A DNA stretch of 58,568 nt from an uncultured Lentisphaerota bacterium (GTDB lineage Bacteria; Verrucomicrobiota; Lentisphaeria; Victivallales; UBA1829), in the NCBI GenBank assembly GCA_900320095.1, contig ONQZ01000015.1, positions 1 to 58,568 of the forward strand. Direction: 5' to 3'. Below, piece after piece: positions 11,247 through 20,508 of this stretch (within the stretch, counting starts at the first letter, position 1; every line of letters begins with the position of its first letter). The translations under genes and the position numbers were made by a program. The notes under the pieces were generated by a model. It was not told the origin of the DNA and did no database searches. It was given only the letters and a program-made list of their open reading frames with translations.

Positions 11247-12044
11247 ATGCTGACTCTTCTGATCGCCCTGATCACTTCTCTGCTCGTCGGTGCCGTGTCC
11301 TACAAGGGCCTGCCGACCTCCGCCGTCGTCGTCATGATGATCGCGGTCTTTATCATCGTCCACCTCGTCATCTCGCTGCTCCTGCGCATGCAGTCGAAGA
11401 AGATCAACGAGAAGCTTCAGGCGCTGATGCTGGAAATCCAGCAGAAGATCCAGGGCATGCAGAACCGCATGATGCACCGTCCCACCGGCAGCCCGAAACA
11501 GATGATGCAGATCCTGGAGCGCGAACAGCAGGCCGGCCTCGACCGCATGATCGAGGCGCTCGATCTGTACAAGCCGCTGTTCAAATGGAGCTTCCTCATG
11601 AAGCGTCAGGTCAACACCATGAAGATGGCGTTCCTGTTCCAGCAGAAGAAGTTCGACGAAGTCGACGCGCTGCTCCCGAAGTGCATGTTCCTCGACCCGC
11701 AGAGCGTGACGATCAAGCTCGTCCGGATGTACAAAAACAACGATCCGAAGCTCGACAAGTTCTTCAAGACCCGTGTGCACAGGTTCAAGGGCGACAACGC
11801 CGTCATCCCGTACGCCGCGTACTCCTGGATGCTCGTGAAGCAGAACCGCGTCGAGGACGCCATCGCCGCGCTCACCGACGCCCGCAAGCAGACCTCGAAC
11901 GAGGTGCTGGAGAAGAACCGCGAATTCCTGCTGAACGGCAAGGTGAAGCAGTTCTCCAACGCCCCGCTCGCCGAAGCATGGTACGCCCTCATGCTGGAGG
12001 AGCCGAAGATGCCCCGCATCCAGCAGAACGTCCGCTACCGCTGA
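11247..12044 (+). CDS. Membrane-anchored helical protein, function unknown
   Basis: 265 residues. Two hydrophobic helices (about 1-18 and 25-46) anchor the N-terminus. A Gln/Met/Lys-rich helical segment (50-100, probably coiled coil) follows, then a helical region with TPR-like spacing (120-225, around FQQKKFDEVDALL and RVEDAIAALTDA). I do not recognise a family. The topology suggests a cytoplasmic helical domain tethered to the inner membrane, perhaps a scaffold. ATG at 11247 has AAAGG upstream. It is followed 62 nt later by the Minf_1886 gene and then the M16 peptidase, all in one direction, so one transcript is likely. Confidence 0.75.
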   Translation: MLTLLIALITSLLVGAVSYKGLPTSAVVVMMIAVFIIVHLVISLLLRMQSKKINEKLQALMLEIQQKIQGMQNRMMHRPTGSPKQMMQILEREQQAGLDRMIEALDLYKPLFKWSFLMKRQVNTMKMAFLFQQKKFDEVDALLPKCMFLDPQSVTIKLVRMYKNNDPKLDKFFKTRVHRFKGDNAVIPYAAYSWMLVKQNRVEDAIAALTDARKQTSNEVLEKNREFLLNGKVKQFSNAPLAEAWYALMLEEPKMPRIQQNVRYR

Positions 12045-12106
12045 CCGGACGGCGCGCCCGTTTTTAAGCTCGAACTCGCATATCATTCCGACCGCGGGAG
12101 GCCGAC

Positions 12107-12550
12107 ATGGAAGAAATCGAATGGAAAGATTCGCTCCTCCGGATCCTCGAAAAGGATTCCCGGTACGACGCCCATGCGTACATCTTCATGAACAGCGCCG
12201 TCTCCTACACCGTGAACAAGCTCTCCAAGCAGGGACGCCCGCTCGGCACGCGCCACGTGAGCGGCGCCCAGCTCATCCAGGGCATGCTCGAATACGCGGT
12301 CAGCACATACATGTTTCTTGCGCCGGACATGCTCCGCTACTGGAATCTCCTCAGCGGACGCGACGCCGGCAACATCGTTTACAACCTCATTGAGGAAGGC
12401 GTGCTCTCCGCCGGCCCGAACGACCGCATCGAGGATTTCGACTGCGTGCCCGACCTGATCTATGTCACGCAGGAGATCGTGCGCCGCAGCTTCGGAAACC
12501 GCCCCGAGCCCGCGTCCGATCCCGGCCCGCTTCCGGTCATCGACGTCTGA
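12107..12550 (+). CDS. Minf_1886-family protein
   Basis: 147 residues. Matches my memory of the Minf_1886 family, small uncharacterised cytoplasmic proteins common in Verrucomicrobia, Planctomycetes and relatives; typical are the early RYDAHAY-F block and the later W-L-SGRDAGNIVYNLIE-G block. No catalytic motif is evident. ATG at 12107 has GGGAGG 5 nt upstream. The last 20 residues are Pro-rich and likely disordered. Lies between the membrane-anchored helical protein and the M16 peptidase gene (39 nt gap). Confidence 0.7.
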   Translation: MEEIEWKDSLLRILEKDSRYDAHAYIFMNSAVSYTVNKLSKQGRPLGTRHVSGAQLIQGMLEYAVSTYMFLAPDMLRYWNLLSGRDAGNIVYNLIEEGVLSAGPNDRIEDFDCVPDLIYVTQEIVRRSFGNRPEPASDPGPLPVIDV

Positions 12551-12589
12551 TCCGCGCGGCCGCCTTCCCCGGAACCGGGAGCCCATCAC

Positions 12590-15163
12590 ATGTCTGAACC
12601 CGCCCTGCCCCTGCTCGACCTCGTACGCGAACACCGCCTCGCCAACGGCATCCGCGTGTTTCTCTGCCCCATGCCCGGCGTCCGCACGGTCAGCTGCAAC
12701 GTCTGCGTGAACACCGGCAGCGCGTTCGAGGGCGCCGACCTCGGCAGCGGCCTGTCGCACTTCCTCGAACACATGATGTTCAACGGCACGAAGAGCTACC
12801 CCGGCGGCTCGGAGATCGCCGACCGCGTGAACGCCTGCGGCGGCAACCTCAACGCATTCACCAGCCAGGACCAGACCTTCTACTACATCAACCTCCCCGC
12901 CGCGAACGCCGTCGAGGGCGTCCGCATGCTCGCCTCCATGATGCGCGAACCGCTCTTCCCCGAGGACGAGTTCGCCCGCGAGAAGGACGTGATCCTGAAC
13001 GAAAGCCGCATGCGACTCGACAATCCCCGCCTCGCCGTCTACGAGAACATGCTCGGCGAACTCTTCCGCGGCAGTCCGTACCGCGTGCCGATCATCGGAT
13101 ACGACCACATGCTCGAATCCGTCACGCGCGACCGGATGGCGGCCTATCACAGCAGACGCTACACGCCCGAACGCATGACGTTCTTCGTCGCCGGGCGCTT
13201 CGACGCGGACGCCGTGCTCGCGGAACTCCGCGCGAAGCTCGAAGACTGGCGGACGGATTCCTTCGACGACACCGTTCCCGCGCGCCCGTTCAAGCGCACC
13301 GGCCGCCACACCGCCGAACTGACCTGGAAGGACTCGCTGGCGTATCTGGCGTTCGGCTGGCAGCTGCACGACCTCACGCCGAAGGAAAACGCCGCACTCC
13401 GCGTGCTGGCGTTCCTGCTCGACGACGATTCCGGGCGCGTCTACCGCGCCATGCACATCGAAAACGAGCTGATTTCGAGCTCGTGGGCCGACTATGTGAT
13501 GTTTCAGGACGGACAGGGATTCTTCTTCTCGGCGTTCGAGGGCGATCCGGCGAAACTCGACGCGATGCAGGCGGGATTCCTCGACGTCCTGCATGATTTC
13601 CGCGAGCACCCCGTCACGAAACGCGAGATCGCACGCGCACGCGCCGCCGTCGAATGCGAGATCCTCAGCCGCTTTGAAACGCCGTCCGGGTTCGCCGGAC
13701 TGCTCTCCGGCGCGGTCCGCATCAACGGCAGCTGCGACCTCCGGGCCATGCTGCGCGACCTCGACGCGGTCACGCCGGACGACGTGATGAGTATCCTGAA
13801 CACGATGCTGTCGCCCAACGACGTGACATGCGTCCGCATGGCGCCCGAGGATGCCGCGGACGGGAAGAAAGCCGCCCGGAAGAAATCCGCGCCCGCCCTG
13901 CCCCGTCCGGTCGTCGAGACCGCGAAGTCCGGCCAGACCGTGCTGCTCCTGGAGGACCGTTCGCGGACGATGGCGGAGATCACGCTCGTGCTGCCCTGCG
14001 CGGCGGCGTTCGAGTCCGCCTCGGAAAGCCTCTTCTCGCGCCTCGTCTCCGAGACTCTGTTCTGCAGCGCGGGCGCTTACGACGAGGTCAAGATCAACGA
14101 ATATCTCGCCGACTACGCCATCGAGGCCGACTGCACCGCGGGCAACAACTCCATGTTCCTCTCGCTTCAGTTCCCGGTCAGGAGTCTCAGACGCGCGGTC
14201 AGAATCGCCGCGCTCCTCGCGGGCGATCCGAAGTTCCCCGCCGACGCGGTCGAACGCGAAAAGCTCAATCTGATCCGCGAGCTCGAAAGCTCCCTGCTCC
14301 AGCCCGACACGGTCGCATTCGCGCGCCTGAAGGAACACCTGTTCGGCGCAAATCATCCCTACGGACGCAGCCCGGAGGCCTCGCTCGCCGCGCTCAGAAA
14401 AGCCTCCGCCTCGAAACTGAAGGATTTCTACTTCAAACGTGTGCTTTCAGCACCGTCCGCGTGTCTGGCGTTCTCCGGCGCGATCTCGCGGAAACAGGCT
14501 TTTGATGCGGCGCAGGAGATCTTCTCCGCCGGACGCTGGACCGCGCCCGCGCCCGAACGCCCCGCGCCGCCCCCGATGAACAGGCCCGATGACCTCGCAT
14601 TCGCGCTCGAACAGCGCAAGCAGGCGGTCGTGACCTGCGGATTCCGTTCGTGCGGCGTGGAGACCGCCGATCCCGCGTGGGACCTGGTACTGAACGCCGA
14701 AAACGGCATGTCGGCGAAGCTGTTCAAGAAGGTGCGCGGCGAAAAGGGCCTCGCGTACTGGACCGGATTCGTCCGCATGTACGGATTCGGCGCGGGGGTG
14801 TCGGCGTTCGCCGCCTCGACCGCGGACGAAAACGCGCTTGAGGTGTGCGGCCTGCTCCTCGACGAATTCCGTCGCCTCGCCTCGTCCGGCCTCGACAAGG
14901 ACGAATTCGACTGCGCCCTCGCCGCCCAGAAGTACGCGTTCGACGCCGCGCCGTCCGGGACGCTCGCGAAACAGTCCGCGCTCGAACAGTTCCTGACCGG
15001 GGACGCGCTTCAGCCGTGGACGCGCCGCGAACAGCTCGACAAGCTCACGCGGGCGGAGGTGAACCGCCGCCTGAAACGCGACCTGAAGGGCGTGAAACCG
15101 TCCACGCTGATCGCGTATGCGAACGGCGTTCCGGCGGGCAGAAAAGACGCGAAAAAGGCGTAA
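12590..15163 (+). CDS. M16-family zinc peptidase (pitrilysin/insulinase type)
   Basis: 857 residues with two tandem M16 halves. The first half carries the inverted zinc motif HFLEH (His57, Glu60, His61) and a downstream glutamate in REKDVILNESRMR that provides the third ligand region; the second half (from about residue 430) lacks the HxxEH and is the usual inactive partner. These enzymes enclose and cleave peptides or small unfolded proteins. No signal peptide is visible, so the enzyme is probably cytoplasmic, although many relatives are periplasmic. ATG at 12590 has GGGAG upstream. The Lys/Ala-rich join near residues 422-432 marks the hinge between halves. Substrate unknown. Confidence 0.9.
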   Translation: MSEPALPLLDLVREHRLANGIRVFLCPMPGVRTVSCNVCVNTGSAFEGADLGSGLSHFLEHMMFNGTKSYPGGSEIADRVNACGGNLNAFTSQDQTFYYINLPAANAVEGVRMLASMMREPLFPEDEFAREKDVILNESRMRLDNPRLAVYENMLGELFRGSPYRVPIIGYDHMLESVTRDRMAAYHSRRYTPERMTFFVAGRFDADAVLAELRAKLEDWRTDSFDDTVPARPFKRTGRHTAELTWKDSLAYLAFGWQLHDLTPKENAALRVLAFLLDDDSGRVYRAMHIENELISSSWADYVMFQDGQGFFFSAFEGDPAKLDAMQAGFLDVLHDFREHPVTKREIARARAAVECEILSRFETPSGFAGLLSGAVRINGSCDLRAMLRDLDAVTPDDVMSILNTMLSPNDVTCVRMAPEDAADGKKAARKKSAPALPRPVVETAKSGQTVLLLEDRSRTMAEITLVLPCAAAFESASESLFSRLVSETLFCSAGAYDEVKINEYLADYAIEADCTAGNNSMFLSLQFPVRSLRRAVRIAALLAGDPKFPADAVEREKLNLIRELESSLLQPDTVAFARLKEHLFGANHPYGRSPEASLAALRKASASKLKDFYFKRVLSAPSACLAFSGAISRKQAFDAAQEIFSAGRWTAPAPERPAPPPMNRPDDLAFALEQRKQAVVTCGFRSCGVETADPAWDLVLNAENGMSAKLFKKVRGEKGLAYWTGFVRMYGFGAGVSAFAASTADENALEVCGLLLDEFRRLASSGLDKDEFDCALAAQKYAFDAAPSGTLAKQSALEQFLTGDALQPWTRREQLDKLTRAEVNRRLKRDLKGVKPSTLIAYANGVPAGRKDAKKA

Positions 15164-15242
15164 AAACGGGCGTTTTTCCCCCGTCCGCCCCCTCTTTGCG
15201 GCAAAAAACGCAAAAAAAGTCAAAAAAAAGGCCGGACTTCAT

Positions 15243-15270
15243 TTGAAATATCGGCTTTTTGCCTTAAAAT
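15243..15270 (+). promoter_or_regulatory. Promoter of LysM lipoprotein gene
   Basis: TTGAAA (15243-15248), 16-nt spacer, TAAAAT (15265-15270). The 85-nt leader contains an inverted repeat TGATGT ... ACATCA (15277-15301 area). Confidence 0.5.
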
Positions 15271-15355
15271 ATATGGTGATGTTCTTTTTCCGGGACATCA
15301 TCCGCATTTACTTATTCTGAATTTCAAATAACTTTTTCCGGAGGTTCCACCTGTC

Positions 15356-16663
15356 ATGAATGCCAAGTTCCGCATCGTCATCCCCGCGACCGCGTCCGCC
15401 GCTGTCGCCGCAATTCTCCTCACCGGCTGCGCTGACAAACCCATCCGCGTCCCCGGCGGCACGTTCGTCGAAGAGCCCTACACGGGTGAAACCACCACGA
15501 AGACCCACACCGTCGTCTCCAACGGCGAAGAGATCACCGACACCGAGGTCATCTTCATCGACGACCAGGTCCCGGTCGGTCCGGTCGAGGACAACACGCA
15601 GGGCGGCGAGGCGGCTCAGGGCGGTTCCTCCGCTCAGGGCGGCGAGGCATCCGCCGAACAGGGCGGCACGACGCTCCAGCCCATCGATCAGGATCAGACC
15701 GCGAAGAGCAACGCGCCCGAAGGCTCCGTGGAATACAAGGTCGTGAAGGGCGACACGCTGTGGGGCATCGGCATGGTCTACGGCGTTTCCGTGGCGCGCC
15801 TCGCCGAGATCAACGGCATCGACGAAAAGGCCCCGCTCAAGGTCGGCCAGGTCCTCATGATCCCGCCGGACGCCAAGAACGCCGTCGGCAAGCCCGTCCA
15901 GAAGAAGCCGGAAGCGAAGCCCGCCACCACCACGAAGACGGATTCCGGCACGAAGCCCGCCACGAGTACGACGACGAAACCCGCGACCACCACGAAGCCC
16001 GCCACCGCCACCACGGCGAAACCCGTCGCGAAGGAAGGCGAATCCCTTTACGTCGTGAAGAGCGGCGACAACCTCAGCATGATCGCGTACCGTCACCACG
16101 TGAAGCTCGCCGACCTCATCGCCGCGAACAAGGTCGATCCGAAGGCAACGCTCCGCGTCGGCCAGACGCTCGTCATCCCGGCCGCCGCAAGCAAGACCGC
16201 GACTTCCGCTTCTTCCACCACGAAGCCCGCCACCACCACGAAGACAGATTCCGGCACGAAGCCCGCCACTACCACCCCGGCCTCCACGACGAAGACCGAG
16301 CCCGCCACCACCACGAAGCCCGCGACGACCACGCCCGCCACGACGACGAAGGGCGGCGAAGGCTCCGGCGGCATCGTCGAGCCCATCGGCGGCGGCTCCA
16401 TGGGCGGCTCCACTTCCACGTCCGCCTCGACGCCCGCGACGACCGCGAAGCCTGCGGCAGGCACCGCTTCCTCCGGCCTTGCGTCCGTCTCCGCGCTTGA
16501 CGACGCCGACGTCATCTCTGTTCAGATCGACTCCGAGTCCACGCTCGAAGAGGTCGCGAACATCCACGACCGCAACCTCGAAGACCTGATCCGCCTGAAT
16601 CCCGAGTTCAAGTCCGGTCAGAAGATCCCCGCCGGAACGGCCGTCAAGATGCCGCTTTTCTGA
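15356..16663 (+). CDS. LysM-repeat lipoprotein
   Basis: 435 residues. Signal peptide ends in a lipobox LLTGC (Cys25), so it is lipid-anchored in the envelope. Two good LysM domains (about 124-172 around YKVVKGDTLWGI and 224-273 around YVVKSGDNLSMIA) bind peptidoglycan glycan strands; a third, degenerate one lies at the C-terminus (about 385-435). Between them run low-complexity Thr/Pro/Ala/Lys linkers of repeated TTTKPAT units, likely extended and variable in length between strains. No catalytic domain follows, so it is a peptidoglycan-binding tether rather than a hydrolase. GGAGG precedes the ATG. A terminator follows at 16683. Confidence 0.88.
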   Translation: MNAKFRIVIPATASAAVAAILLTGCADKPIRVPGGTFVEEPYTGETTTKTHTVVSNGEEITDTEVIFIDDQVPVGPVEDNTQGGEAAQGGSSAQGGEASAEQGGTTLQPIDQDQTAKSNAPEGSVEYKVVKGDTLWGIGMVYGVSVARLAEINGIDEKAPLKVGQVLMIPPDAKNAVGKPVQKKPEAKPATTTKTDSGTKPATSTTTKPATTTKPATATTAKPVAKEGESLYVVKSGDNLSMIAYRHHVKLADLIAANKVDPKATLRVGQTLVIPAAASKTATSASSTTKPATTTKTDSGTKPATTTPASTTKTEPATTTKPATTTPATTTKGGEGSGGIVEPIGGGSMGGSTSTSASTPATTAKPAAGTASSGLASVSALDDADVISVQIDSESTLEEVANIHDRNLEDLIRLNPEFKSGQKIPAGTAVKMPLF

Positions 16664-16682
16664 GCGAAGTCTCCGACAATCC

Positions 16683-16718
16683 GCGATCCGCAAAAAAACT
16701 TTGCGGGTCGCTTTTTTT
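16683..16718 (+). terminator. Terminator after LysM gene
   Basis: GCGATCCGCAAA pairs with TTTGCGGGTCGC (one G-T pair) and seven T follow. Confidence 0.8.
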
Positions 16719-16739
16719 AAGACCGCTTAAGACCGTCTC

Positions 16740-18305
16740 ATGGCTGAATTCCGAGCACAGGCGTCCGTCCCCGCCCGCTGGCGAATCGTCTTCGCCGCGG
16801 CCCTGGTCCTCGCGTTCCTGTGCGGCGGACTGCTGCTTTCGCGGAAGGACGCCGTCCCCTCGCGGGAGAACGCGGACAACGCCACGGACGCCCGGATCCG
16901 CCTTCAGACTGCCGCCGTCGCCTTCTCCTCCGGCAAGCTCGCGCCGCGCGTGCTGATCCTGACCGACCACCCGGAATCCTACCGGAAGGATGACGGAGCG
17001 TTTCCGGAATTCGAAAAATTCCAGGGCAGCCTCGTCGTGATCGCCCCGGCGTCGGTCCCGGATTTCGGTCTCGGCGGCCCGTGGAAGGCGTTTCCCCAGT
17101 TCCGGAACCATTTCAGCCGGGACTATCATCCGCTCAGGGATCCGCTCCGGGGCAATCCGGACCGTGAAGCCGGCTCCCTGAAACGGACCGTCGACCGGTC
17201 CGGCGTAAATGCACACACGTTCGACGTGATCCTGCTCGACTGCGTGTACCCGGACAGCCTTTTCTCCCGGAAACCTCTGCTCTGGTCCTCCGCGTTCTTC
17301 GACATGATGAAGGAGGACGCCATGAACTCCGGCGGCGTTTTCGCGGCCGTCCTGCCGCCCGACCGCCCGGAAGTCTCCGCCTGCATCCTCGCGTTCCTGC
17401 GCCGTTCGTTCGGCAACGCGGGCGCGTTCTGTTTCGGCGACCGCGTGATCCTCGCCTCGGGATTCGACTCCGAGCCGGTCTTCGAGCTGGACAAACTGAA
17501 CGCCACGGCGGAGCTTGCCGGGTATTATGACGGCGGAAGCATCCCCGGCAACGCCATCGGGCTGGTGCTGGACGAGGCGTACTCCGACTCGATCCCCGCC
17601 GGACTGCTCGAAGCCTCCCACAACATCGCGATCCCGCAAAGAGTGTTCACGCCGTTCCGCGCCGTCTTCGCACGCGCCCGGCTCCTGCCGAAACTGAGGC
17701 GTTTCCTGCCGGACGGATTCCCCGTTCAAACAGTCTGTGCCTGGCTCCTCGGCATCCTCCTCGCCGCCTATCCGTTTCTGCGCTACTTCATCTCGTGGAA
17801 GCCCGTCCACAAACAGGCGTTCCGCGCATTCGAGGACATGTTCTACCTCACGGGCGTGCTTGCGCTGTACCTGATGTTCACGCACGAGATCATGCCCGAT
17901 TACGGATTCCAGATAGTGCTTTACCTCGTCATCATCGTTTTCGTCTTCTATGAAACGGTGGCGAAAGACAAGGAGTGGTTCATGGCGGGAATCGTGCTGC
18001 GGCATCCGTTCGGGCGCGTCCTGTTCAGTCTGCTGGTCCCGCTGCTCTTCGGGTTCGCGTTCTTTCTTCCGCGGACAAACTTTCTGGCCGGGTTCCTCCT
18101 TGCGCTTTCCGGACTCTGTGCCGCATCGCTGCTCGTTCGCGCGCGCATGAAGGAATGGGTTCAGCCGGGACCGGCGATCCCGCTCGCGTTCCTTCTGGGC
18201 GTGATCGTCTCGCTCGGGATGTTCGCCGTGAGCCTGTGCTTCCCGCTCGGCCCGGTCGTGTTCGCGGCGGTCGTCTGCGCGTACCGCCTCATCCTCCTCG
18301 ACTGA
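16740..18305 (+). CDS. Membrane protein with spermidine-synthase-like domain
   Basis: 521 residues. One N-terminal membrane helix (about 15-33), then a 290-residue soluble region, then about six membrane helices (335-521). The soluble part contains FDVILLDCVYPDS ... GGVFAAVLP, which looks like the second half of a spermidine-synthase/methyltransferase Rossmann fold; the usual SAM-binding glycine motif is not evident, so catalytic activity is doubtful. Some bacterial spermidine-synthase-like proteins carry membrane segments at the N-terminus; here most follow the soluble domain. No ribosome site is obvious at the ATG at 16740, and the start is only 22 nt past a terminator; an internal start is possible. 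Function unknown. Confidence 0.65.
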   Translation: MAEFRAQASVPARWRIVFAAALVLAFLCGGLLLSRKDAVPSRENADNATDARIRLQTAAVAFSSGKLAPRVLILTDHPESYRKDDGAFPEFEKFQGSLVVIAPASVPDFGLGGPWKAFPQFRNHFSRDYHPLRDPLRGNPDREAGSLKRTVDRSGVNAHTFDVILLDCVYPDSLFSRKPLLWSSAFFDMMKEDAMNSGGVFAAVLPPDRPEVSACILAFLRRSFGNAGAFCFGDRVILASGFDSEPVFELDKLNATAELAGYYDGGSIPGNAIGLVLDEAYSDSIPAGLLEASHNIAIPQRVFTPFRAVFARARLLPKLRRFLPDGFPVQTVCAWLLGILLAAYPFLRYFISWKPVHKQAFRAFEDMFYLTGVLALYLMFTHEIMPDYGFQIVLYLVIIVFVFYETVAKDKEWFMAGIVLRHPFGRVLFSLLVPLLFGFAFFLPRTNFLAGFLLALSGLCAASLLVRARMKEWVQPGPAIPLAFLLGVIVSLGMFAVSLCFPLGPVVFAAVVCAYRLILLD

Positions 18306-18336
18306 GGAGAAGGAAGCTTTTCATGCCGCGCCGGGC

Positions 18337-18960
18337 CTATTTCCGCCCGGAGGCGCGGAGCCAGCGGTGTTCCGGCTCGAATTCGACGGTCACGTCCGCG
18401 AATCCCGCCTCGACCAGCAAAACGCGCAGTTCGTCCAGATTCGGACAGCGCATCTTCAGATGCTCCACGATCGCGAGCTGGCGTTCGTTCATCGCGCCGC
18501 CGACCATTTCCAGCGCGGTCATGAACCATCCGCCCGGGGCGAGCACGCGCCGTATCTCCTTCAGTCCGGCGACCTGGTCCGGCCAGAAATACAGGCTCTC
18601 GACCGAGATCACGGTATCGAACGCGCCGTCCGAGAACGGCAGATCGGGCACGCCGCATTGTAAAAAACGCATCCGCCCGGCCTTCACGAAATCTTCGTTC
18701 AGCGCCGTCGCAGTCTCGACCGCGAGCGGGGAGATGTCGCATCCGGTCAATTCTGCCTCGGGGCAGCGTTCCGCCAGTTCGCGCAGCGCCGCGCCCGCGC
18801 CGCATCCCACGTCCAGCACGGACCGTCCGACCGGGACATGCGCGAATCCCCACGCCCGGAGCGGGCCGTGTTCGCGGTTCATGCGGAGGATCATGTCGCG
18901 TCCCGCGTCGCCCGCGGGGCATCCGGCTGTTTCGATCTTGGAGAAATCGGGTTCGGTCAT
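18337..18960 (-). CDS. Class I SAM-dependent methyltransferase
   Basis: 207 residues. The SAM motif VLDVGCGAGA lies at 48-57, the acidic loop (GCDIS) follows, then FDTVISVESLYFW and GGWFMTALE; this is the Methyltransf_11 arrangement for small-molecule or quinone/lipid-type substrates. Substrate not readable. I took ATG at 18960-18958 because the promoter -10 lies at 19005-19010: the alternative TTG start at 19002 would fall before the transcript begins. Convergent with the spermidine-synthase-like gene (31-nt gap). Confidence 0.85.
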   Translation of the reverse strand: MTEPDFSKIETAGCPAGDAGRDMILRMNREHGPLRAWGFAHVPVGRSVLDVGCGAGAALRELAERCPEAELTGCDISPLAVETATALNEDFVKAGRMRFLQCGVPDLPFSDGAFDTVISVESLYFWPDQVAGLKEIRRVLAPGGWFMTALEMVGGAMNERQLAIVEHLKMRCPNLDELRVLLVEAGFADVTVEFEPEHRWLRASGRK

Positions 18961-19004
18961 CGTTGCGGTCCCATGTCGGTTGAAAATGAGTTTTGAGGGC
19001 AAAT

Positions 19005-19033
19005 AAGATAGAGCGAACCGGCGCGGAATTCAA
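19005..19033 (-). promoter_or_regulatory. Promoter of methyltransferase gene
   Basis: Minus strand TTGAAT (19033-19028), 17-nt spacer, TATCTT (19010-19005). Decides the start codon at 18960. Confidence 0.6.
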
Positions 19034-19094
19034 GGGCGGAAGCGGAAAAAACGGATGAAAATGCTGTTTTTGGCGTGTTTTTTCGGAATCGCGT

Positions 19095-19122
19095 TTGAAA
19101 AAACGTGGAAATGTGCTATCTT
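19095..19122 (+). promoter_or_regulatory. Promoter of small basic protein / lpxA
   Basis: TTGAAA (19095-19100), 16-nt spacer, TATCTT (19117-19122). Confidence 0.55.
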
Positions 19123-19175
19123 TTATGGATATATTTTTGTACACGAACCAAATCCAACAATCATGGAGAACCACA

Positions 19176-19283
19176 ATGGGAAGACAGTATAACAAGCACG
19201 AGAAACAGGCCCGCCGCAAACAGTACCTCAAGCGCGTCAAACTCCGCGTGAAAGAGGCGATCAAGGCCGCCAAGAAGAAATAA
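19176..19283 (+). CDS. 35-residue highly basic protein
   Basis: Very small protein, about half Lys and Arg, opening MGRQYNKHEK and ending in a run of Ala/Lys. ATG at 19176 has GGAG 8 nt upstream; upstream in-frame ATGs lack one and the first lies within the promoter. Composition resembles tiny ribosomal or nucleic-acid-binding proteins and a single amphipathic helix is likely. I recognise no named family. It lies 29 nt before lpxA under the same promoter, so the two are probably cotranscribed. It could alternatively act only as a translated leader, but the clean codon use argues for a real product. Confidence 0.65.
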   Translation: MGRQYNKHEKQARRKQYLKRVKLRVKEAIKAAKKK

Positions 19284-19312
19284 TCCGAGCTCATTTTACC
19301 CGGACTACTGAT

Positions 19313-20113
19313 ATGGCGCAGATTCACCAGACCGCCATCATCGGGAACGACGTCGAGCTTGCCGACTCCGTTTTCGTCGGACCGTACTGCATCATCGAAG
19401 ACCACGTGAAGATCGGCGAGAATACCCGCCTGATCGCGCAGTGCCACATCTACTCCAACACCACGATCGGCGCGGGCAACACCATTTTCCCGTTCGCCAC
19501 GCTCGGCGGTCCCCCGAACGACATCAGCTATGACCCGTCCCAGGGCGATTCCTTCACACGGATCGGCGACGACAACATCATCCGCGAGGGCGTGTCCATT
19601 CACCGCGGCGCGCATCCCGGCACGGAGACGGTCGTCGGAAGCCACGGCTTCTTCATGGGCAACGCCCACATGGCGCACAACACCGTCATCGGCGACCACG
19701 TCATCATGGCGCTCGGGGTCCTCGCCGCCGGCTACGTCCAGATCGGCGACCGCGCGTTCATCTCCGGCAACGTCTGCATCCACCAGTTCGTCCGCGTGGG
19801 ACGCTTCGCCATGATCTCCGGCGGGTCCGCCATCTCGATGGACCTGCCGCCCTTCATGATCGGCGACGGCCGCAACGGCGGCGTCCGCAGCTTCAACAAG
19901 GTAGCGCTGGAGCGTGCCGGATATTCCAGGGAAGACATCCGCACCATCCACAAGATGTACGACATCGCGTTCCGCCGCGGCCTCAACATGAAGAACGCGC
20001 TGGAAGAGATCGAAACCACTCTGCCGCAGATACCGGAAGTCAAGGAATTCGTCGAATTCGTGCGCTCCGCGAAACGCGGCGTCCTGAGCGGGGGCAGCAC
20101 CCGCCGCGCATAA
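19313..20113 (+). CDS. lpxA: Acyl-ACP--UDP-N-acetylglucosamine O-acyltransferase
   Basis: First enzyme of lipid A synthesis: moves a 3-hydroxyacyl chain from ACP to UDP-GlcNAc in the cytoplasm. 266 residues, close to the E. coli length of 262. The left-handed beta-helix hexapeptide repeats cover 1-190; NAHMAHN holds the catalytic histidine (His122, equal to E. coli His125), and the C-terminal helices follow. Unlike many Gram-negatives, it is not beside lpxD, fabZ or lpxB here; its only partner is the 35-residue basic protein. No strong ribosome site precedes the ATG, suggesting coupling to that upstream frame. Confidence 0.93.
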   Translation: MAQIHQTAIIGNDVELADSVFVGPYCIIEDHVKIGENTRLIAQCHIYSNTTIGAGNTIFPFATLGGPPNDISYDPSQGDSFTRIGDDNIIREGVSIHRGAHPGTETVVGSHGFFMGNAHMAHNTVIGDHVIMALGVLAAGYVQIGDRAFISGNVCIHQFVRVGRFAMISGGSAISMDLPPFMIGDGRNGGVRSFNKVALERAGYSREDIRTIHKMYDIAFRRGLNMKNALEEIETTLPQIPEVKEFVEFVRSAKRGVLSGGSTRRA

Positions 20114-20248
20114 TCGGGCATAAGCGCAAAACCAAGCACGCCCGGCGGTCATTCCCCGACCGTCCCGGCGCATAAGAAACGGCACGTATCGCCAGTGTGT
20201 GATGCGTGCCGCGACTGTTTTTATAACCGGGAAGGAATCGGGGAAACG

Positions 20249-20488
20249 TCATTCCCCGTCGGGCGACGCTTCCTTCCGTTCCGATCCAGCCTGTTCCGGC
20301 TTGTCCCAGCCGTGTTCCTTCACGACGCTCCGCGCGTATCCGTCACCGTTTTCCGCGAGCTGGCGGAGCGCGTCCTTCGCCGCCTCGCTGTCCTGTTCGG
20401 CGGCGAGTTCGACAAGTTCGAAATGCCCCTCAAACAAACGGCGGCGAAGCAAACGAACATTCCGCGGATGATTCGTGACGGCATGGGG
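20249..20488 (-). pseudogene. Truncated coding remnant
   Basis: The frame is open from a stop at 20489-20491 to its own stop at 20249, giving about 79 residues that include RLFEGHFELVELAAEQDSE and AKDALRQLAENGDGYA, which look like a genuine helical protein end. There is no ATG in frame near the 5' end; only a TTG at 20452 with no ribosome site. A 38-bp repeat that elsewhere holds a promoter lies 20 nt upstream. I read this as a gene whose 5' part was lost by rearrangement; a short TTG-started protein is the alternative. Confidence 0.45.
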
Positions 20489-20508
20489 TTATTGTGTGGT
20501 GCTGATAG

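Noticed and set aside
18331..18351. Hairpin between convergent genes near 18.3 kb as terminator
   Set aside because: CCGGGC/GCCCGG stem is short, lies partly in coding sequence and lacks a T run.
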